Source of the DNA: Dongia rigui
Lineage (GTDB): Bacteria; Pseudomonadota; Alphaproteobacteria; Dongiales; Dongiaceae
Assembly (NCBI RefSeq): GCF_034044635.1
Contig: NZ_JAXCLX010000002.1
Span: forward strand, 620,001 to 684,000
DNA length: 64,000 nucleotides
Direction: 5' to 3'
Shown piece after piece: positions 45,650 to 53,979 of this stretch; the stretch's first letter is position 1, and every line of letters starts with the position of its first letter. The position numbers and the translations under genes were made by a program. The notes beneath the pieces are model-generated. The model was not told the DNA's origin. It saw only the letters and a program-made list of their open reading frames with translations, and did not search any database.

Positions 45650-45776
45650 GCTCATGCGTGTCGTTTCCGGGCTATAGCGGTAAGCGATAGTGTCCCAAGC
45701 CTTTGCACGAAACCTGATGGTCCTCGCATTGCATATCGGATAAACAAGCCGTCGTTATAGCAAGCATTCGGCCCCC

Positions 45777-46661
45777 ATGACCCTCCAAACCCGCGGCATC
45801 TTCCTCTACCTCGCCGGCGTCGCACTGTTCGCGGCGAATGATGCGTTGGGGAAGTGGCTGGTCACCGATTACTCGGTCGCCGAGCTGATGCTCATTCGCT
45901 CGCTGGGGTCGATTGTGCTCATCCTTGGGTTGATGCGCTCGACCGGGGCGACGCTCAAATTGCCGCCGGGGCAGGGGTGGCTGCATGTGGTGCGCATCCT
46001 GCTTCTGGCGGGTGACAGCTTCTCCTTCTATTTCGCCACCAAGGCGCTGCCATTGGCCGACGTCATGACCTTCTACATGTCGGCGCCGCTCATCATCACG
46101 GCGGCGTCGGCCTTGCTGCTCCATGAAAAGGTCGGGCTGAAGCGCTGGGGCGCCATCATCGTCGGCTTCGGCGGTGTCGTCATCGCCCTGCAGCCGACCA
46201 GTGCCGCGTTCTCGCCCTCGGCCCTCGTCGCCCTCTCGGGTGCGGCGTGTTTTGCCCTGGCGATGGTGATCACGCGGCGCTTGCGCGATTGCCATTGGGT
46301 GACGCTGGTCGCCTGGCAGTTCATCGGCTGCGGCATCCTCGGCGTGGTGGCGACACCCTTCGACTGGATCATGCCGACGCCGCTCGATTTCACCCTCATG
46401 GCGTTGGTGGGGCTGGTCGCCTGCGGCTGCTTCATGCTGGTGACCAAGGCGCTCGCCCTGGCGCCGGCCTCGCTGCTGGCGCCCTTTCAATACACCGCCA
46501 TCGTCTGGGCGACGATCCTGGGCTGGATCTTCTTCGGCGATGCGCCGACACCGCCCATCATCCTTGGCAGCCTCATCATCATCGCCAGCGGCCTCTTCGT
46601 CCTCTACCGCGAGCGCACGCTCAAGGTCGTCGTCAACGAGCGGGTCGAGCCGATCCCCTGA
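45777..46661 (+). CDS. EamA/DMT family transporter
   Basis: 294 residues, ten hydrophobic segments in two EamA repeats: GIFLYLAGVALFAANDALGKWLV at the start, RWGAIIVGFGGVVIAL at the end of repeat one, and ASLLAPFQYTAIVWATILGW followed by PIILGSLIIIASGLFVLYRE at the end. It has the RhaT/YdcZ-like drug/metabolite transporter look. Normal GC composition, so host sequence resumes here after the orphan gene. Confidence 0.9.
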   Translation: MTLQTRGIFLYLAGVALFAANDALGKWLVTDYSVAELMLIRSLGSIVLILGLMRSTGATLKLPPGQGWLHVVRILLLAGDSFSFYFATKALPLADVMTFYMSAPLIITAASALLLHEKVGLKRWGAIIVGFGGVVIALQPTSAAFSPSALVALSGAACFALAMVITRRLRDCHWVTLVAWQFIGCGILGVVATPFDWIMPTPLDFTLMALVGLVACGCFMLVTKALALAPASLLAPFQYTAIVWATILGWIFFGDAPTPPIILGSLIIIASGLFVLYRERTLKVVVNERVEPIP

Positions 46662-46696
46662 CGGCGCCCCCCGTCGTTCCATGCCCTGCGGCGGGG

Positions 46697-47176
46697 TCAC
46701 GTGTCGGGGAAATCGAAGCCCATCATGATCATGTCGACGGTGCTGCCATCCGTCGCCAATGGCAGCAACAGCATGCCATAGCGAAAGTACTCGCCCTCGA
46801 TGATGACCGACCGGCGCACCATCAAGGGCTGGCGCCCCGTGGCCACCTTGGTCATGACGTCCCTGATGAAGGCACGCGATTGCACGCGCGGGAAATCGTC
46901 GACGAAGGTGTTGGTGGGGTCCAGCCCGAACCGCGCCACCCAATCGGTTCCCACCAGCCGAAAGCGAAAGCGCAGCGGCGCCTCGAGGACGTCGAGGAGC
47001 ACGATACGGCCCAGCAATTTGCGCATGTCGAAGGGGTCGAAGGCGGCGCGTGCCGGCAGCCGGCCGGCCTCGCACCGCTCGCGCCAGAGCCGCAGCAGCT
47101 GCGCGAGATCGCCGAGTGCCGCCGTGTCATCGGTCGTCGGGTCGCTGAGGTTGGTGTAATCGTCGAACTCGCTCAT
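46697..47176 (-). CDS. PAS_5 domain protein
   Basis: 159 residues: RLPARAAFDPFDMRKLLGRIVLLDVLEAPLRFRFRLVGTDWVARFG is the PAS_5 signature (LP...DFDP...L...I...D......RL.GT). Stand-alone cytoplasmic sensor domain common in Rhodospirillales; ligand and output unknown. The second half (QPLMVRRSVIIEGEYFRYGML) is the beta scaffold. Convergent with the EamA gene. Confidence 0.82.
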   Translation of the reverse strand: MSEFDDYTNLSDPTTDDTAALGDLAQLLRLWRERCEAGRLPARAAFDPFDMRKLLGRIVLLDVLEAPLRFRFRLVGTDWVARFGLDPTNTFVDDFPRVQSRAFIRDVMTKVATGRQPLMVRRSVIIEGEYFRYGMLLLPLATDGSTVDMIMMGFDFPDT

Positions 47177-47294
47177 CGCACCTTTCCGCAGCGTCCCCCG
47201 TCTCGCGCGTCGGCGAGGCGCCGCCCTGTCACCAGGGGTGCCGGCGACGCGAACCTAAGTCTGTCATTCTTCTGCGCCGCGGCAATGGGTTTGC

Positions 47295-47307
47295 GGGGGG
47301 GGGGGGG
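47295..47307. repeat. G13 homopolymer tract
   Basis: Thirteen consecutive G on the plus strand in the intergenic gap, 58 bp before the -35 of the small RNA promoter and 118 bp upstream of the PAS_5 start codon. A tract this long is prone to slippage and to sequencing error. It could alter promoter spacing for the PAS_5 gene if its promoter lies there. Confidence 0.9.
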
Positions 47308-47364
47308 CCTTGTCGGCCGTCCCGTTTTCCGGCCAGGCCGAACTGGCGTGTTTCCTTTATGTTC

Positions 47365-47393
47365 TTGACGAGGCGATGGGAATTTGATACTAT
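47365..47393 (+). promoter_or_regulatory. Sigma70 promoter of the small RNA
   Basis: -35 TTGACG at 47365-47370 and -10 TACTAT at 47388-47393, spacing 17 bp. Expected start near 47400, giving a transcript of about 120 nt up to the intrinsic terminator. Confidence 0.7.
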
Positions 47394-47399
47394 GATCCT

Positions 47400-47519
47400 T
47401 GCGCGCTCCTGAATGTTGACCACCCTGGAACAGTTCGGCTGTCACCGGTGCAGGCTCCCTCTTTGTCTGGAGCGCAGGCCGGACCCACCCCGTGCCGCCT
47501 GAGCGGCGCGCTTTTTTTG
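47400..47519 (+). ncRNA. Candidate small RNA, about 120 nt, class unknown
   Basis: Bounded by a good sigma70 promoter and a perfect intrinsic terminator with no plus-strand gene behind. Internal stems are visible: ACAG-UUCGG-CUGU near 47430-47443 and GCUCC/GGAGC near 47454-47473. No SRP, 6S, RNase P or tmRNA core motif was recognised. Any frame inside is very short. Probably a trans-acting or housekeeping RNA; the function is unknown. Confidence 0.55.
47492..47519 (+). terminator. Intrinsic terminator of the small RNA
   Basis: Stem GTGCCGC / GCGGCGC (7 bp, one G-U) with CUGA loop, followed by GC and seven T residues at 47512-47518. Confidence 0.85.
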
Positions 47520-47540
47520 AGCCTGTTTGCGAACCGGCTC

Positions 47541-47740
47541 CCCCGAGGTACGGCGGGGTTACGGCCGGATCCCTCTTGGATCGCGACGGGTCAAGCGATG
47601 CCCCATCGGGCTGCATGGATACGCAGTCTCCCCGGTCGCGCGGGAGAGCCGATCCCCCCGGATCCAAGGGAAAGCGGATCCCCTCAGGGTCGCGAGGAAA
47701 AGCGATCTCCTTTTGGCGTCGGCAGGAAAGCCGGCGCTAG
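47541..47740 (+). other. Array of short hairpins with GGA in the loops
   Basis: Successive short stems: CCCCG/CGGGG (47541-47558), GATCC-CTCTT-GGATC, TCGC/GCGA, CTGC-ATGGATAC-GCAG, GGATCC-AAGGGAAAGC-GGATCC, TCGC-GAGGAAAA-GCGA, CGTCGGC-AGGAAA-GCCGGCG. At least four loops show GGA, the layout of CsrB/RsmZ-type RNAs that sequester CsrA. No own promoter or terminator is evident, and frames through it look like low-complexity artefacts. It may be a repeat element instead. Confidence 0.4.
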
Positions 47741-47799
47741 GGGGCGCGTCGCTGCCCGTGCCTGTTCCAGGGATTACCCGCCGAGATCGGCATCGAAGA

Positions 47800-48468
47800 T
47801 CACTTGCCGGCGCGGGCTTTCGCGGTCGCTTCCGGGATCGCAGTATCGAGGTAGTTGTTGCAAAGCCCGGTCATCTGGTCCAGATGCTCGGTGAAGAAGT
47901 GCGAGGCGCCGGGCACGATCTGGTAGTCGATCTTGATGCCGCGCTGGTGGCTGAGCTTGGTCACCAGCTTTTGCACCGATTCCTGCGGCACCACCGAATC
48001 CTGATCGCCCTGGATCACCAGGCCCGAAGACGGGCAGGGGGCCAGGAACGAGAAGTCATAGATGTTGGCAGGCGGTGCCACCGAGATGAAACCGGAGATT
48101 TCCGGGCGCCGCATCAGCAACTGCATGCCGATCCAGGCGCCGAACGAGAAACCGGCGATCCAGCATTGCGGGGCATTCGGGTTCCAGGTCTGCAGCCAAT
48201 CGAGCGCCGCCGCGGCGTCCGAAAGCTCGCCTTCGCCGCGGTCGAACTTGCCCTGGGAGCGGCCGACGCCGCGGAAATTGAAGCGCAGGACCGAGAATCC
48301 CCGCTGCTGGAAGGTCTGGTACAGGCTGTAGACGACCTTGTTGTTCATCGTCCCGCCATGCTGCGGGTGCGGATGTAGCATCAGCGCTATAGGGGAATTC
48401 GGGGTGCTCGCCTGCTGATAGCGGCCCTCAAGCCGGCCTTCCGGCCCGTTCATAATGATCTCAGGCAT
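47800..48468 (-). CDS. Alpha/beta hydrolase (COG2945-like)
   Basis: 222 residues. IALMLHPHPQHGGTMNNKVVY, GFSVLRFNFRGVGRSQGKFD, nucleophile elbow IAGFSFGAWIG (GFSFG, Ser nucleophile) and C-terminal GASHFFTEHLDQM with the catalytic His. The catalytic Asp is probably in IQGDQDSVVP. This is the dienelactone-hydrolase-like family found widely in Proteobacteria; physiological ester unknown. Divergent from the cysE-isc operon. Confidence 0.9.
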   Translation of the reverse strand: MPEIIMNGPEGRLEGRYQQASTPNSPIALMLHPHPQHGGTMNNKVVYSLYQTFQQRGFSVLRFNFRGVGRSQGKFDRGEGELSDAAAALDWLQTWNPNAPQCWIAGFSFGAWIGMQLLMRRPEISGFISVAPPANIYDFSFLAPCPSSGLVIQGDQDSVVPQESVQKLVTKLSHQRGIKIDYQIVPGASHFFTEHLDQMTGLCNNYLDTAIPEATAKARAGK

Positions 48469-48584
48469 CTTTTGTCCAATAAGCGCTATATATCAGCATG
48501 TTACGGGGTGACTGGCGAGGGTCGGATAAAGCCTTAGTTGACAGCCATGCGTGGAGAACAACCGGCCAGAACCCTTTTGTCAGA

Positions 48585-48623
48585 CGATCAATACTTGATC
48601 GGCATAGTCAGGCATATTATATC
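48585..48623 (+). promoter_or_regulatory. Promoter and overlapping dyad before cysE-isc operon
   Basis: -35 TTGATC at 48595-48600 and -10 TATATC at 48618-48623, spacing 17. The -35 is the right arm of a perfect dyad CGATCAA-TAC-TTGATCG at 48585-48601, so a protein binding it would block or alter polymerase access. Autoregulation by IscR is an obvious candidate, but the dyad does not resemble the E. coli IscR sites I know. Start codon is about 90 bp downstream. Confidence 0.5.
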
Positions 48624-48716
48624 ACCTGCGAGCGGTGACCTCCGTCGTCTCCCGGGCCCATAGTTGAGTTTGCTGATCAGCTATTGGCCGAAACCGGCGG
48701 CGCGCTAATAAACACG

Positions 48717-49484
48717 ATGGCGATGATGTTTTTCAAGAACATTGCGGCTGAGCTCGACGCAATCAAGTCCCGGGACCCCGCTGCGCGGTCGCGGCTGATG
48801 GTGGCGCTCACCTATCCGTGTTTCCATGCCATCCTGCTGCATCGTCTGGCCCGACCGGTCTATTTGGCCGGTTTTCCGACCCTTGCCAGAATAATTTCCC
48901 AATTTTCCCGTTTCATCACGGGTATCGAGATTCACCCCGGCGCCCAGATCGGCAAGCGCTTCTTCATCGACCACGGCATGGGCGTCGTGATCGGCGAGAC
49001 GGCGGTCGTTGGCGATGACGTGACGCTCTATCACGACGTGACGCTCGGCGGCATTTCCCCGGCCATCAATTCGGCGGCCCAGGTCAATGTGAAGCGCCAC
49101 CCGACCCTTGAAGACGGCGTCATCATCGGTGCCGGCGCGCAGGTCTTGGGCGACATCACCGTGGGCAAGGGCGCCCGTGTCGGCGGCAATGCCGTCGTCA
49201 TCAAATCGGTGCCGGCCAATTCGGTCGCCGTCGGCGTGCCGGCCCGCATCGTTGTCCCGAAGGAATGCGGCAGCGAGTTTGCGGCCTATGGCCTGCCGAC
49301 GCAGGATCTGCCCGATCCCGTGGCGCGCGCGATCGAAGGCCTGCTCGACCAGATCTCGCGCCTGCAATCGCGCATCGATGCGCTGGAAAGTGATCACCAG
49401 GGATTTGCTGCCGGCACCGCCGGTCAGCCGACGGACGGTAACGGCCACGAAACCGGTGACGTGCGCCGCTTCGGCCGTAACTGA
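48717..49484 (+). CDS. cysE: Serine O-acetyltransferase
   Basis: 255 residues from the ATG at 48717; a TTG at 48684 is an alternative, and neither has a strong Shine-Dalgarno. Short SAT type: FKNIAAELDAIKSRDPAARS, LARPVYLAGFPTLARI, then left-handed beta-helix repeats (GIEIHPGAQIGKRFFIDHGMGVVIGETAVVGDDVTLYHDVTLGG). It makes O-acetylserine for cysteine synthesis. At the head of the isc operon it supplies the cysteine consumed by the two desulfurases. The hydrophilic C-terminus beyond residue 200 is longer than usual. Confidence 0.94.
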   Translation: MAMMFFKNIAAELDAIKSRDPAARSRLMVALTYPCFHAILLHRLARPVYLAGFPTLARIISQFSRFITGIEIHPGAQIGKRFFIDHGMGVVIGETAVVGDDVTLYHDVTLGGISPAINSAAQVNVKRHPTLEDGVIIGAGAQVLGDITVGKGARVGGNAVVIKSVPANSVAVGVPARIVVPKECGSEFAAYGLPTQDLPDPVARAIEGLLDQISRLQSRIDALESDHQGFAAGTAGQPTDGNGHETGDVRRFGRN

Positions 49485-49505
49485 TAAAGCTTTAGGAGAC
49501 GTGTC

Positions 49506-50012
49506 ATGAGATTGAGCACCAAGGGCCGCTACGCCGTCATGGCGCTTGTCGACCTTGCGACCAACAGCCAGGGTCGGCCCGTATCATTGGCCGATATTTC
49601 GGGCCGGCAGGAGATTTCGCTCTCCTATCTCGAGCAGCTGTTCGCCAAGCTGCGGCGTGCCGGTCTGGTGAAATCGGTTCGTGGGCCGGGCGGCGGCTAT
49701 CTGCTGGCGCGGCCTGCCGATGATACGCGCATTGCCGATGCGATTCTTGCCGTCGACGAGCCCATCCGCGCCACGCGCTGCAAGCCCAACACGGCAACCG
49801 GCTGCCATTCCGACAAGTCGCGCTGCCTCACCCATGATCTTTGGGAAGAGCTGTCGCGCCAGATCCATCTGTTCCTCAGCTCGGTCTCGCTTGCCGATGT
49901 GGTCGAGCGTCGCGTGCTGGGGACCGCTCACAAGGTCGACGGCGCGACGGCAGCCCCCGCCACGAACGGCGCTGCACAGCCGGCCGAATCCTCGGCTGCG
50001 GCGGCGGAGTAA
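49506..50012 (+). CDS. iscR: Rrf2 family Fe-S cluster regulator IscR
   Basis: 168 residues: winged helix MRLSTKGRYAVMALVDLATN, ISLSYLEQLFAKLRRAGLVKSVRGPGGGYLLAR, and cluster ligands C92, C100 and C107 with a nearby His (H110). Holo-IscR represses isc when clusters are plentiful. The Ala-rich tail from about residue 140 is variable in the family. AGGAG precedes the start. Spacing to cysE and to the next gene is short, so it is part of the operon. Confidence 0.95.
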   Translation: MRLSTKGRYAVMALVDLATNSQGRPVSLADISGRQEISLSYLEQLFAKLRRAGLVKSVRGPGGGYLLARPADDTRIADAILAVDEPIRATRCKPNTATGCHSDKSRCLTHDLWEELSRQIHLFLSSVSLADVVERRVLGTAHKVDGATAAPATNGAAQPAESSAAAAE

Positions 50013-50024
50013 GCAGGCAAGATC

Positions 50025-51170
50025 ATGACACGCGGCGTCTACATGGACTGGAATGCGACCGCCCCGCTGCGCGCATCTGCGCTGGCGGCGATGTCGGCCG
50101 CGTTGCAGGAGGTCGGCAATCCGTCCTCCGTCCATGCCTTTGGCCGCCGTGCCCGCGCCTGGGTCGATCATGCGCGTGACGCGGTCGCCAGCCTGGTGAA
50201 CGCGCGCGCCGCACTGGTGACCTTTACCTCCGGCGGGACCGAGGCCAACAATCTGGCGCTCCATGCGCGTCAGGGTCGCCCGCTCATCGTCAGTGCCATC
50301 GAACACGAATCCGTGCTGCGTCCCGCGCGCCTTGCCGGCGCGCAGATTGCCCGCGTCGGCCGCAATGGCGAGATCGACATGGCGCACCTTGCTTACCTGA
50401 TCGACAAGGCCGAACGACCGGCCTTCGTCTCGGTGATGCTCGCCAATAACGAGACCGGCGTCATCCAGCCCGTGGCCGAGATTGCCCGCGTCGCCAAGTC
50501 GAAGGGCGCGCTGGTGCATTGCGATGCCATCCAGGCGGCGGGTCGCATACCGGTCGACATCAACGAACTCGGCGTCGATTTCCTGACGCTTTCCGCCCAC
50601 AAGATCGGCGGACCGCAAGGTGTCGGTGCGCTGATCCTCGGCGGCGATCTGCCGGTCGAGCCCTTCGTGCAGGGCGGTGGGCAGGAACGCAACCGTCGGG
50701 GCGGCACCGAAAATGTCGCGGCCATCGCCGGCTTCGGTGCCGCGGCGCATGAAGCGGCAACGCTCAACGACATGGACCGGATCGCGGCCTTGCGCGATCA
50801 TCTGGAAGAGCAACTTGCGGGTTTCGGGCAGCCGGTGACGATCTTCGGCCGCGCTGCCCAGCGCCTGCCCAACACCAGCTGCTTTGCCAGCGGCACCAAG
50901 ACTGCCGAAACGCTGGTGATGGCGATGGATCTGGCCGGCATCGCCATTTCGGCCGGTTCTGCCTGCTCGTCCGGCAAGGTGCGGCCCAGCCATGTCATCT
51001 CGGCCATGGGCTTTGACGCTGCGACCTCGGGGTCAGCCATTCGCGTGAGCCTGGGCTGGCAGAACTCGGCGGAAGACATAAATCAGTTTGTAACGGCCTG
51101 GGGGCGCGTGCAGCGCACAGGGCCGGCGCGCAGTAGCGACGCGGCGGATGCTCGCATCTCGGCCGCTTGA
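50025..51170 (+). CDS. Cysteine desulfurase family protein (NifS-like, second copy)
   Basis: 381 residues. Fold-type I PLP enzyme: [74 protein letters not shown] (PLP Lys in SAHK) and the active-site Cys loop [22 protein letters not shown]. It differs clearly from the IscS immediately downstream, so it is not a recent tandem duplicate. This extra desulfurase between iscR and iscS recurs in alphaproteobacterial operons; its specific acceptor is unknown. Confidence 0.93.
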   Translation: MTRGVYMDWNATAPLRASALAAMSAALQEVGNPSSVHAFGRRARAWVDHARDAVASLVNARAALVTFTSGGTEANNLALHARQGRPLIVSAIEHESVLRPARLAGAQIARVGRNGEIDMAHLAYLIDKAERPAFVSVMLANNETGVIQPVAEIARVAKSKGALVHCDAIQAAGRIPVDINELGVDFLTLSAHKIGGPQGVGALILGGDLPVEPFVQGGGQERNRRGGTENVAAIAGFGAAAHEAATLNDMDRIAALRDHLEEQLAGFGQPVTIFGRAAQRLPNTSCFASGTKTAETLVMAMDLAGIAISAGSACSSGKVRPSHVISAMGFDAATSGSAIRVSLGWQNSAEDINQFVTAWGRVQRTGPARSSDAADARISAA

Positions 51171-51196
51171 GTGAATGGAAGGGTGAACAGGTCATC

Positions 51197-52468
51197 ATGA
51201 ATATCGCGAACCAGAATATTAAGTCGGCGAACCAGGAGCATGCGGGTGTGAATCTGCCCAAGCTGCCGATCTATCTGGATTACCAGGCGACGACGCCCTG
51301 CGATCCACGCGTGGTTGAGGCGATGCTGCCGTTTTTCACCGAGCATTTCGGCAATCCGCATTCCCGGAACCACAAATACGGCTGGGATGCCGAGGCGGCG
51401 GTCGAAAAGGCGCGCGCCCAGATCGCCAGCATCATCAAGGCCGACGAGAAGGAAATCATCTTCACCTCGGGCGCCACGGAATCGAACAACCTGGCGATCA
51501 AGGGCGTGGCACGGTTTTTCAAGGACAAGAAGAACCACATCATCACCACCAATACCGAGCATAAATGCGTGCTCGATTCCTGCCGCCATCTCGAGCAGGA
51601 AGGCTTCAAGATCACCTATTTGCCGGTGCAGCAGAACGGCCTGATCAATCTCGACGATTTGCGCAACGCGATCACGCCGCAGACGGTGCTGGTCTCGATC
51701 ATGGCGGTCAACAACGAGATCGGTGTCGTCCAGCCGCTGGCCGAGATCGGCAAGCTGTGCCGCGAGAAGGGCGTGTTCTTCCACACCGATGCAGCACAAG
51801 CCGTGGGCAAGATTCCGCTCGATGTCGACGCGATGAACATCGACCTGCTCTCGATCTCCGGCCACAAGATCTACGGGCCCAAGGGCATCGGCGCGCTCTA
51901 TGTTCGCCGCAAGCCGCGCGTGCGCTTGGAAGCCCTCATTCATGGTGGCGGCCAGGAGCGCGGCTTCCGTTCCGGCACGCTGCCGACCCCGCTTTGCGTC
52001 GGATTGGGTGAGGCTTGCGCGATCGCCGAAAAGGAAATGGGCGCCGAGAGCGAGCGTCTGAAGAAGTTGCAGCAGCGTTTCCTCGACGGTATCCGCGCCA
52101 AGCTCGACGAGGTCTATCTCAACGGCGATGCAGAACACCGCATCCCGGGCAACCTCAATCTTTCCTTCGCCCATGTCGAAGGCGAGGGCCTGATGATGGG
52201 GATCAAGGATCTTTGCGTCTCGTCGGGTTCGGCGTGCACCTCGGCGTCGCTGGAGCCTTCTTACGTGCTGCGCGCGCTGGGCGTCGAAATCGAGATGGCG
52301 CACACATCGCTCCGGATCGGCATCGGCCGCTTCACCACCGAGCAGGAAGTGGATTACGCCGTCGAGCATCTCGTCCAGGCGGTGCAGCGCCTGCGTGAAA
52401 TGAGCCCGCTCTGGGAAATGGCGCAAGCGGGTATTGATATCAAGTCGATCCAATGGGCCGAGCACTAA
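51197..52468 (+). CDS. iscS: Cysteine desulfurase IscS
   Basis: 423 residues from the ATG at 51197. [80 protein letters not shown] with PLP Lys, and the long catalytic loop [21 protein letters not shown] as in group I IscS. It delivers sulfur to IscU and also to MnmA, which is encoded 5.5 kb downstream. The N-terminus is about 20 residues longer than E. coli IscS. Confidence 0.97.
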   Translation: MNIANQNIKSANQEHAGVNLPKLPIYLDYQATTPCDPRVVEAMLPFFTEHFGNPHSRNHKYGWDAEAAVEKARAQIASIIKADEKEIIFTSGATESNNLAIKGVARFFKDKKNHIITTNTEHKCVLDSCRHLEQEGFKITYLPVQQNGLINLDDLRNAITPQTVLVSIMAVNNEIGVVQPLAEIGKLCREKGVFFHTDAAQAVGKIPLDVDAMNIDLLSISGHKIYGPKGIGALYVRRKPRVRLEALIHGGGQERGFRSGTLPTPLCVGLGEACAIAEKEMGAESERLKKLQQRFLDGIRAKLDEVYLNGDAEHRIPGNLNLSFAHVEGEGLMMGIKDLCVSSGSACTSASLEPSYVLRALGVEIEMAHTSLRIGIGRFTTEQEVDYAVEHLVQAVQRLREMSPLWEMAQAGIDIKSIQWAEH

Positions 52469-52504
52469 TCAGCCAGGCATTGGAAGAGTTCAAAGGAGCA
52501 CATC

Positions 52505-52903
52505 ATGTATAGCGAAAAAGTCGTCGACCACTACGAGAACCCCCGCAATGTCGGTGGTTTCGGCAAAGAAGAAGCAGGCATCGGCACGGGCCTCGTTGGC
52601 GCGCCGGCTTGCGGCGACGTCATGAAGCTGCAGATCAAAGTCGGCGCCGACGGCCGCATCGAGGACGCCAAGTTCAAGACCTTTGGCTGTGGCTCGGCCA
52701 TTGCCTCGTCGTCGCTTGCGACCGAATGGGTGAAGGGCAAGACGCTCGACGAAGCGGCGAGCATCAAGAACACCGAGATCGCGCAGCACCTGGCCTTGCC
52801 GCCGGTCAAGATCCATTGCTCGGTCCTCGCCGAAGACGCGATCAAGGCGGCAATCAAGGATTACCGCGAGAAGACCGGCACGGCGGAGAAGGCTGCAGAA
52901 TGA
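52505..52903 (+). CDS. iscU: Fe-S cluster scaffold IscU
   Basis: 132 residues. The three cluster Cys are C36 (GAPACGDV), C62 (FGCGSAIASSS) and C105 (KIHCSVLAEDAI), with D38 and H104, and LPPVK, the HscA-binding motif, at about 98-102. The scaffold assembles [2Fe-2S] clusters with IscS. The TGA overlaps the ATG of the IscA gene. Confidence 0.97.
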   Translation: MYSEKVVDHYENPRNVGGFGKEEAGIGTGLVGAPACGDVMKLQIKVGADGRIEDAKFKTFGCGSAIASSSLATEWVKGKTLDEAASIKNTEIAQHLALPPVKIHCSVLAEDAIKAAIKDYREKTGTAEKAAE

Positions 52904-53328
52904 GCGACGCGACCACCGCAAACGGAACGGCAGACACGCCGGCTCAGGCCGCGCCGGTCCCAGCGGCACCAGCCGCTCGGCCGGCGCGTCGCCCGAAGCC
53001 GGCCGCGATGACCGTGACACCGGCGGCGGCTGCGCGCGTGCAGGAACTGCTCGCCAAGCGCGGCAAGCCGTCGGTCGGCATCCGCATCGGCGTGCGCTCG
53101 AAGGGCTGCTCGGGTCTCTCCTATACGATCGAGTATGCCGACGAGCGCGGTCCCGCCGATGAGTCGGTCGAGCAGGAAGGTGTCACCATCCTGATCGATC
53201 CCAAGGCGTCGCTGTTCATCTTCGGCACCGAGATGGATTTCGTGGAAGAGAAGCTGCAATCCGGCTTCGTCTTCCGCAATCCGAACGAGAAGGGACGCTG
53301 CGGCTGCGGCGAATCCTTCCACGTCTGA
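52900..53328 (+). CDS. iscA: IscA/HesB-type A-type carrier with Pro/Ala-rich N-terminal extension
   Basis: 142 residues. The conserved core starts at MTVTPAAAARVQELLAKRG, with VRSKGCSGLSYTIEY (first Cys) and GRCGCGESFHV (Cys pair) at the end. About 36 N-terminal residues of Ala/Pro/Arg (AAPVPAAPAARPARRPKPAA) are extra to the usual 107-residue IscA. The ATG at 52900 overlaps the iscU stop, which supports translation of the extension, though starting at the internal Met would give a standard IscA. Confidence 0.93.
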   Translation: MSDATTANGTADTPAQAAPVPAAPAARPARRPKPAAMTVTPAAAARVQELLAKRGKPSVGIRIGVRSKGCSGLSYTIEYADERGPADESVEQEGVTILIDPKASLFIFGTEMDFVEEKLQSGFVFRNPNEKGRCGCGESFHV

Positions 53329-53337
53329 GCGAGTATC

Positions 53338-53979
53338 ATGTCTGTGGTCCAGAACATCGGCGGGGCAGGGAGCGCCGGGTCGGAGTTTGTGGCCTGCTGG
53401 TCCTGCAAGGGACCGGTAGCGAGCCGCGCCCTCTTTTGCCATACCTGCGGCGCCGTGCAGGCGCCAGGCTCGACCGATCACTTCACGCGTCTCGGGCTTA
53501 CCCCCAGCTTCGATATCGACGACGACAAGCTCGAGAAGCAATATCTCGGCTTCCAGCGCGTGCTGCATCCAGACCGCTTCGCGGGCAAACCGGCCAAGGA
53601 ACGCGCCATCGCCGAATCCCAGGCAGTGGCGCTCAACGAGGCCTATGAAACACTCGACGACCCGCTGAAGCGCGCCACTTATCTGCTCCGCCTCAAAGGC
53701 GTCGTCTCGGAGGCCGCCGCCGACAAGACCGTCAATGATCCAGCGCTCCTGATGGAGGCGATGGAAAAGCGCGAGGCACTGTCCGAGGCCGAGAGCGCCG
53801 AGGCGATCGAGAAACTCACCGTCGCCGCGGCAGGGGATGCCATTGAGATGCTGAGCGAGATCTCGAAGGCCTTCGCCGCCGACGATCTGGACGCCGCCAA
53901 CCGAGCGGTGCTGCGTCTGCGGTATCTGCGGAAATTCCTGGAAGAAGCGCGCCTGCGTCGCGCGGCGTTGGAAGACTGA
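53338..53979 (+). CDS. hscB: Co-chaperone HscB (J protein) with N-terminal zinc-ribbon motif
   Basis: 213 residues: an N-terminal [18 protein letters not shown] (CxxC...CxxC, as in mitochondrial-type HSC20), a J domain with [20 protein letters not shown] and the HPD motif in LHPDRF, and a C-terminal three-helix IscU-binding domain. It targets IscU to HscA and stimulates its ATPase. The zinc-ribbon is absent from E. coli HscB. Confidence 0.95.
   Translation: MSVVQNIGGAGSAGSEFVACWSCKGPVASRALFCHTCGAVQAPGSTDHFTRLGLTPSFDIDDDKLEKQYLGFQRVLHPDRFAGKPAKERAIAESQAVALNEAYETLDDPLKRATYLLRLKGVVSEAAADKTVNDPALLMEAMEKREALSEAESAEAIEKLTVAAAGDAIEMLSEISKAFAADDLDAANRAVLRLRYLRKFLEEARLRRAALED

Noticed and set aside
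47173-48378. Frames on both strands across the gap between PAS_5 and the hydrolase (47173-47667 minus, 47448-47894 and 47527-48378 plus)
   Set aside because: They cross the small RNA, terminator and hairpin array, or are shadows of the hydrolase gene; low-complexity Arg/Pro/Gly translations.
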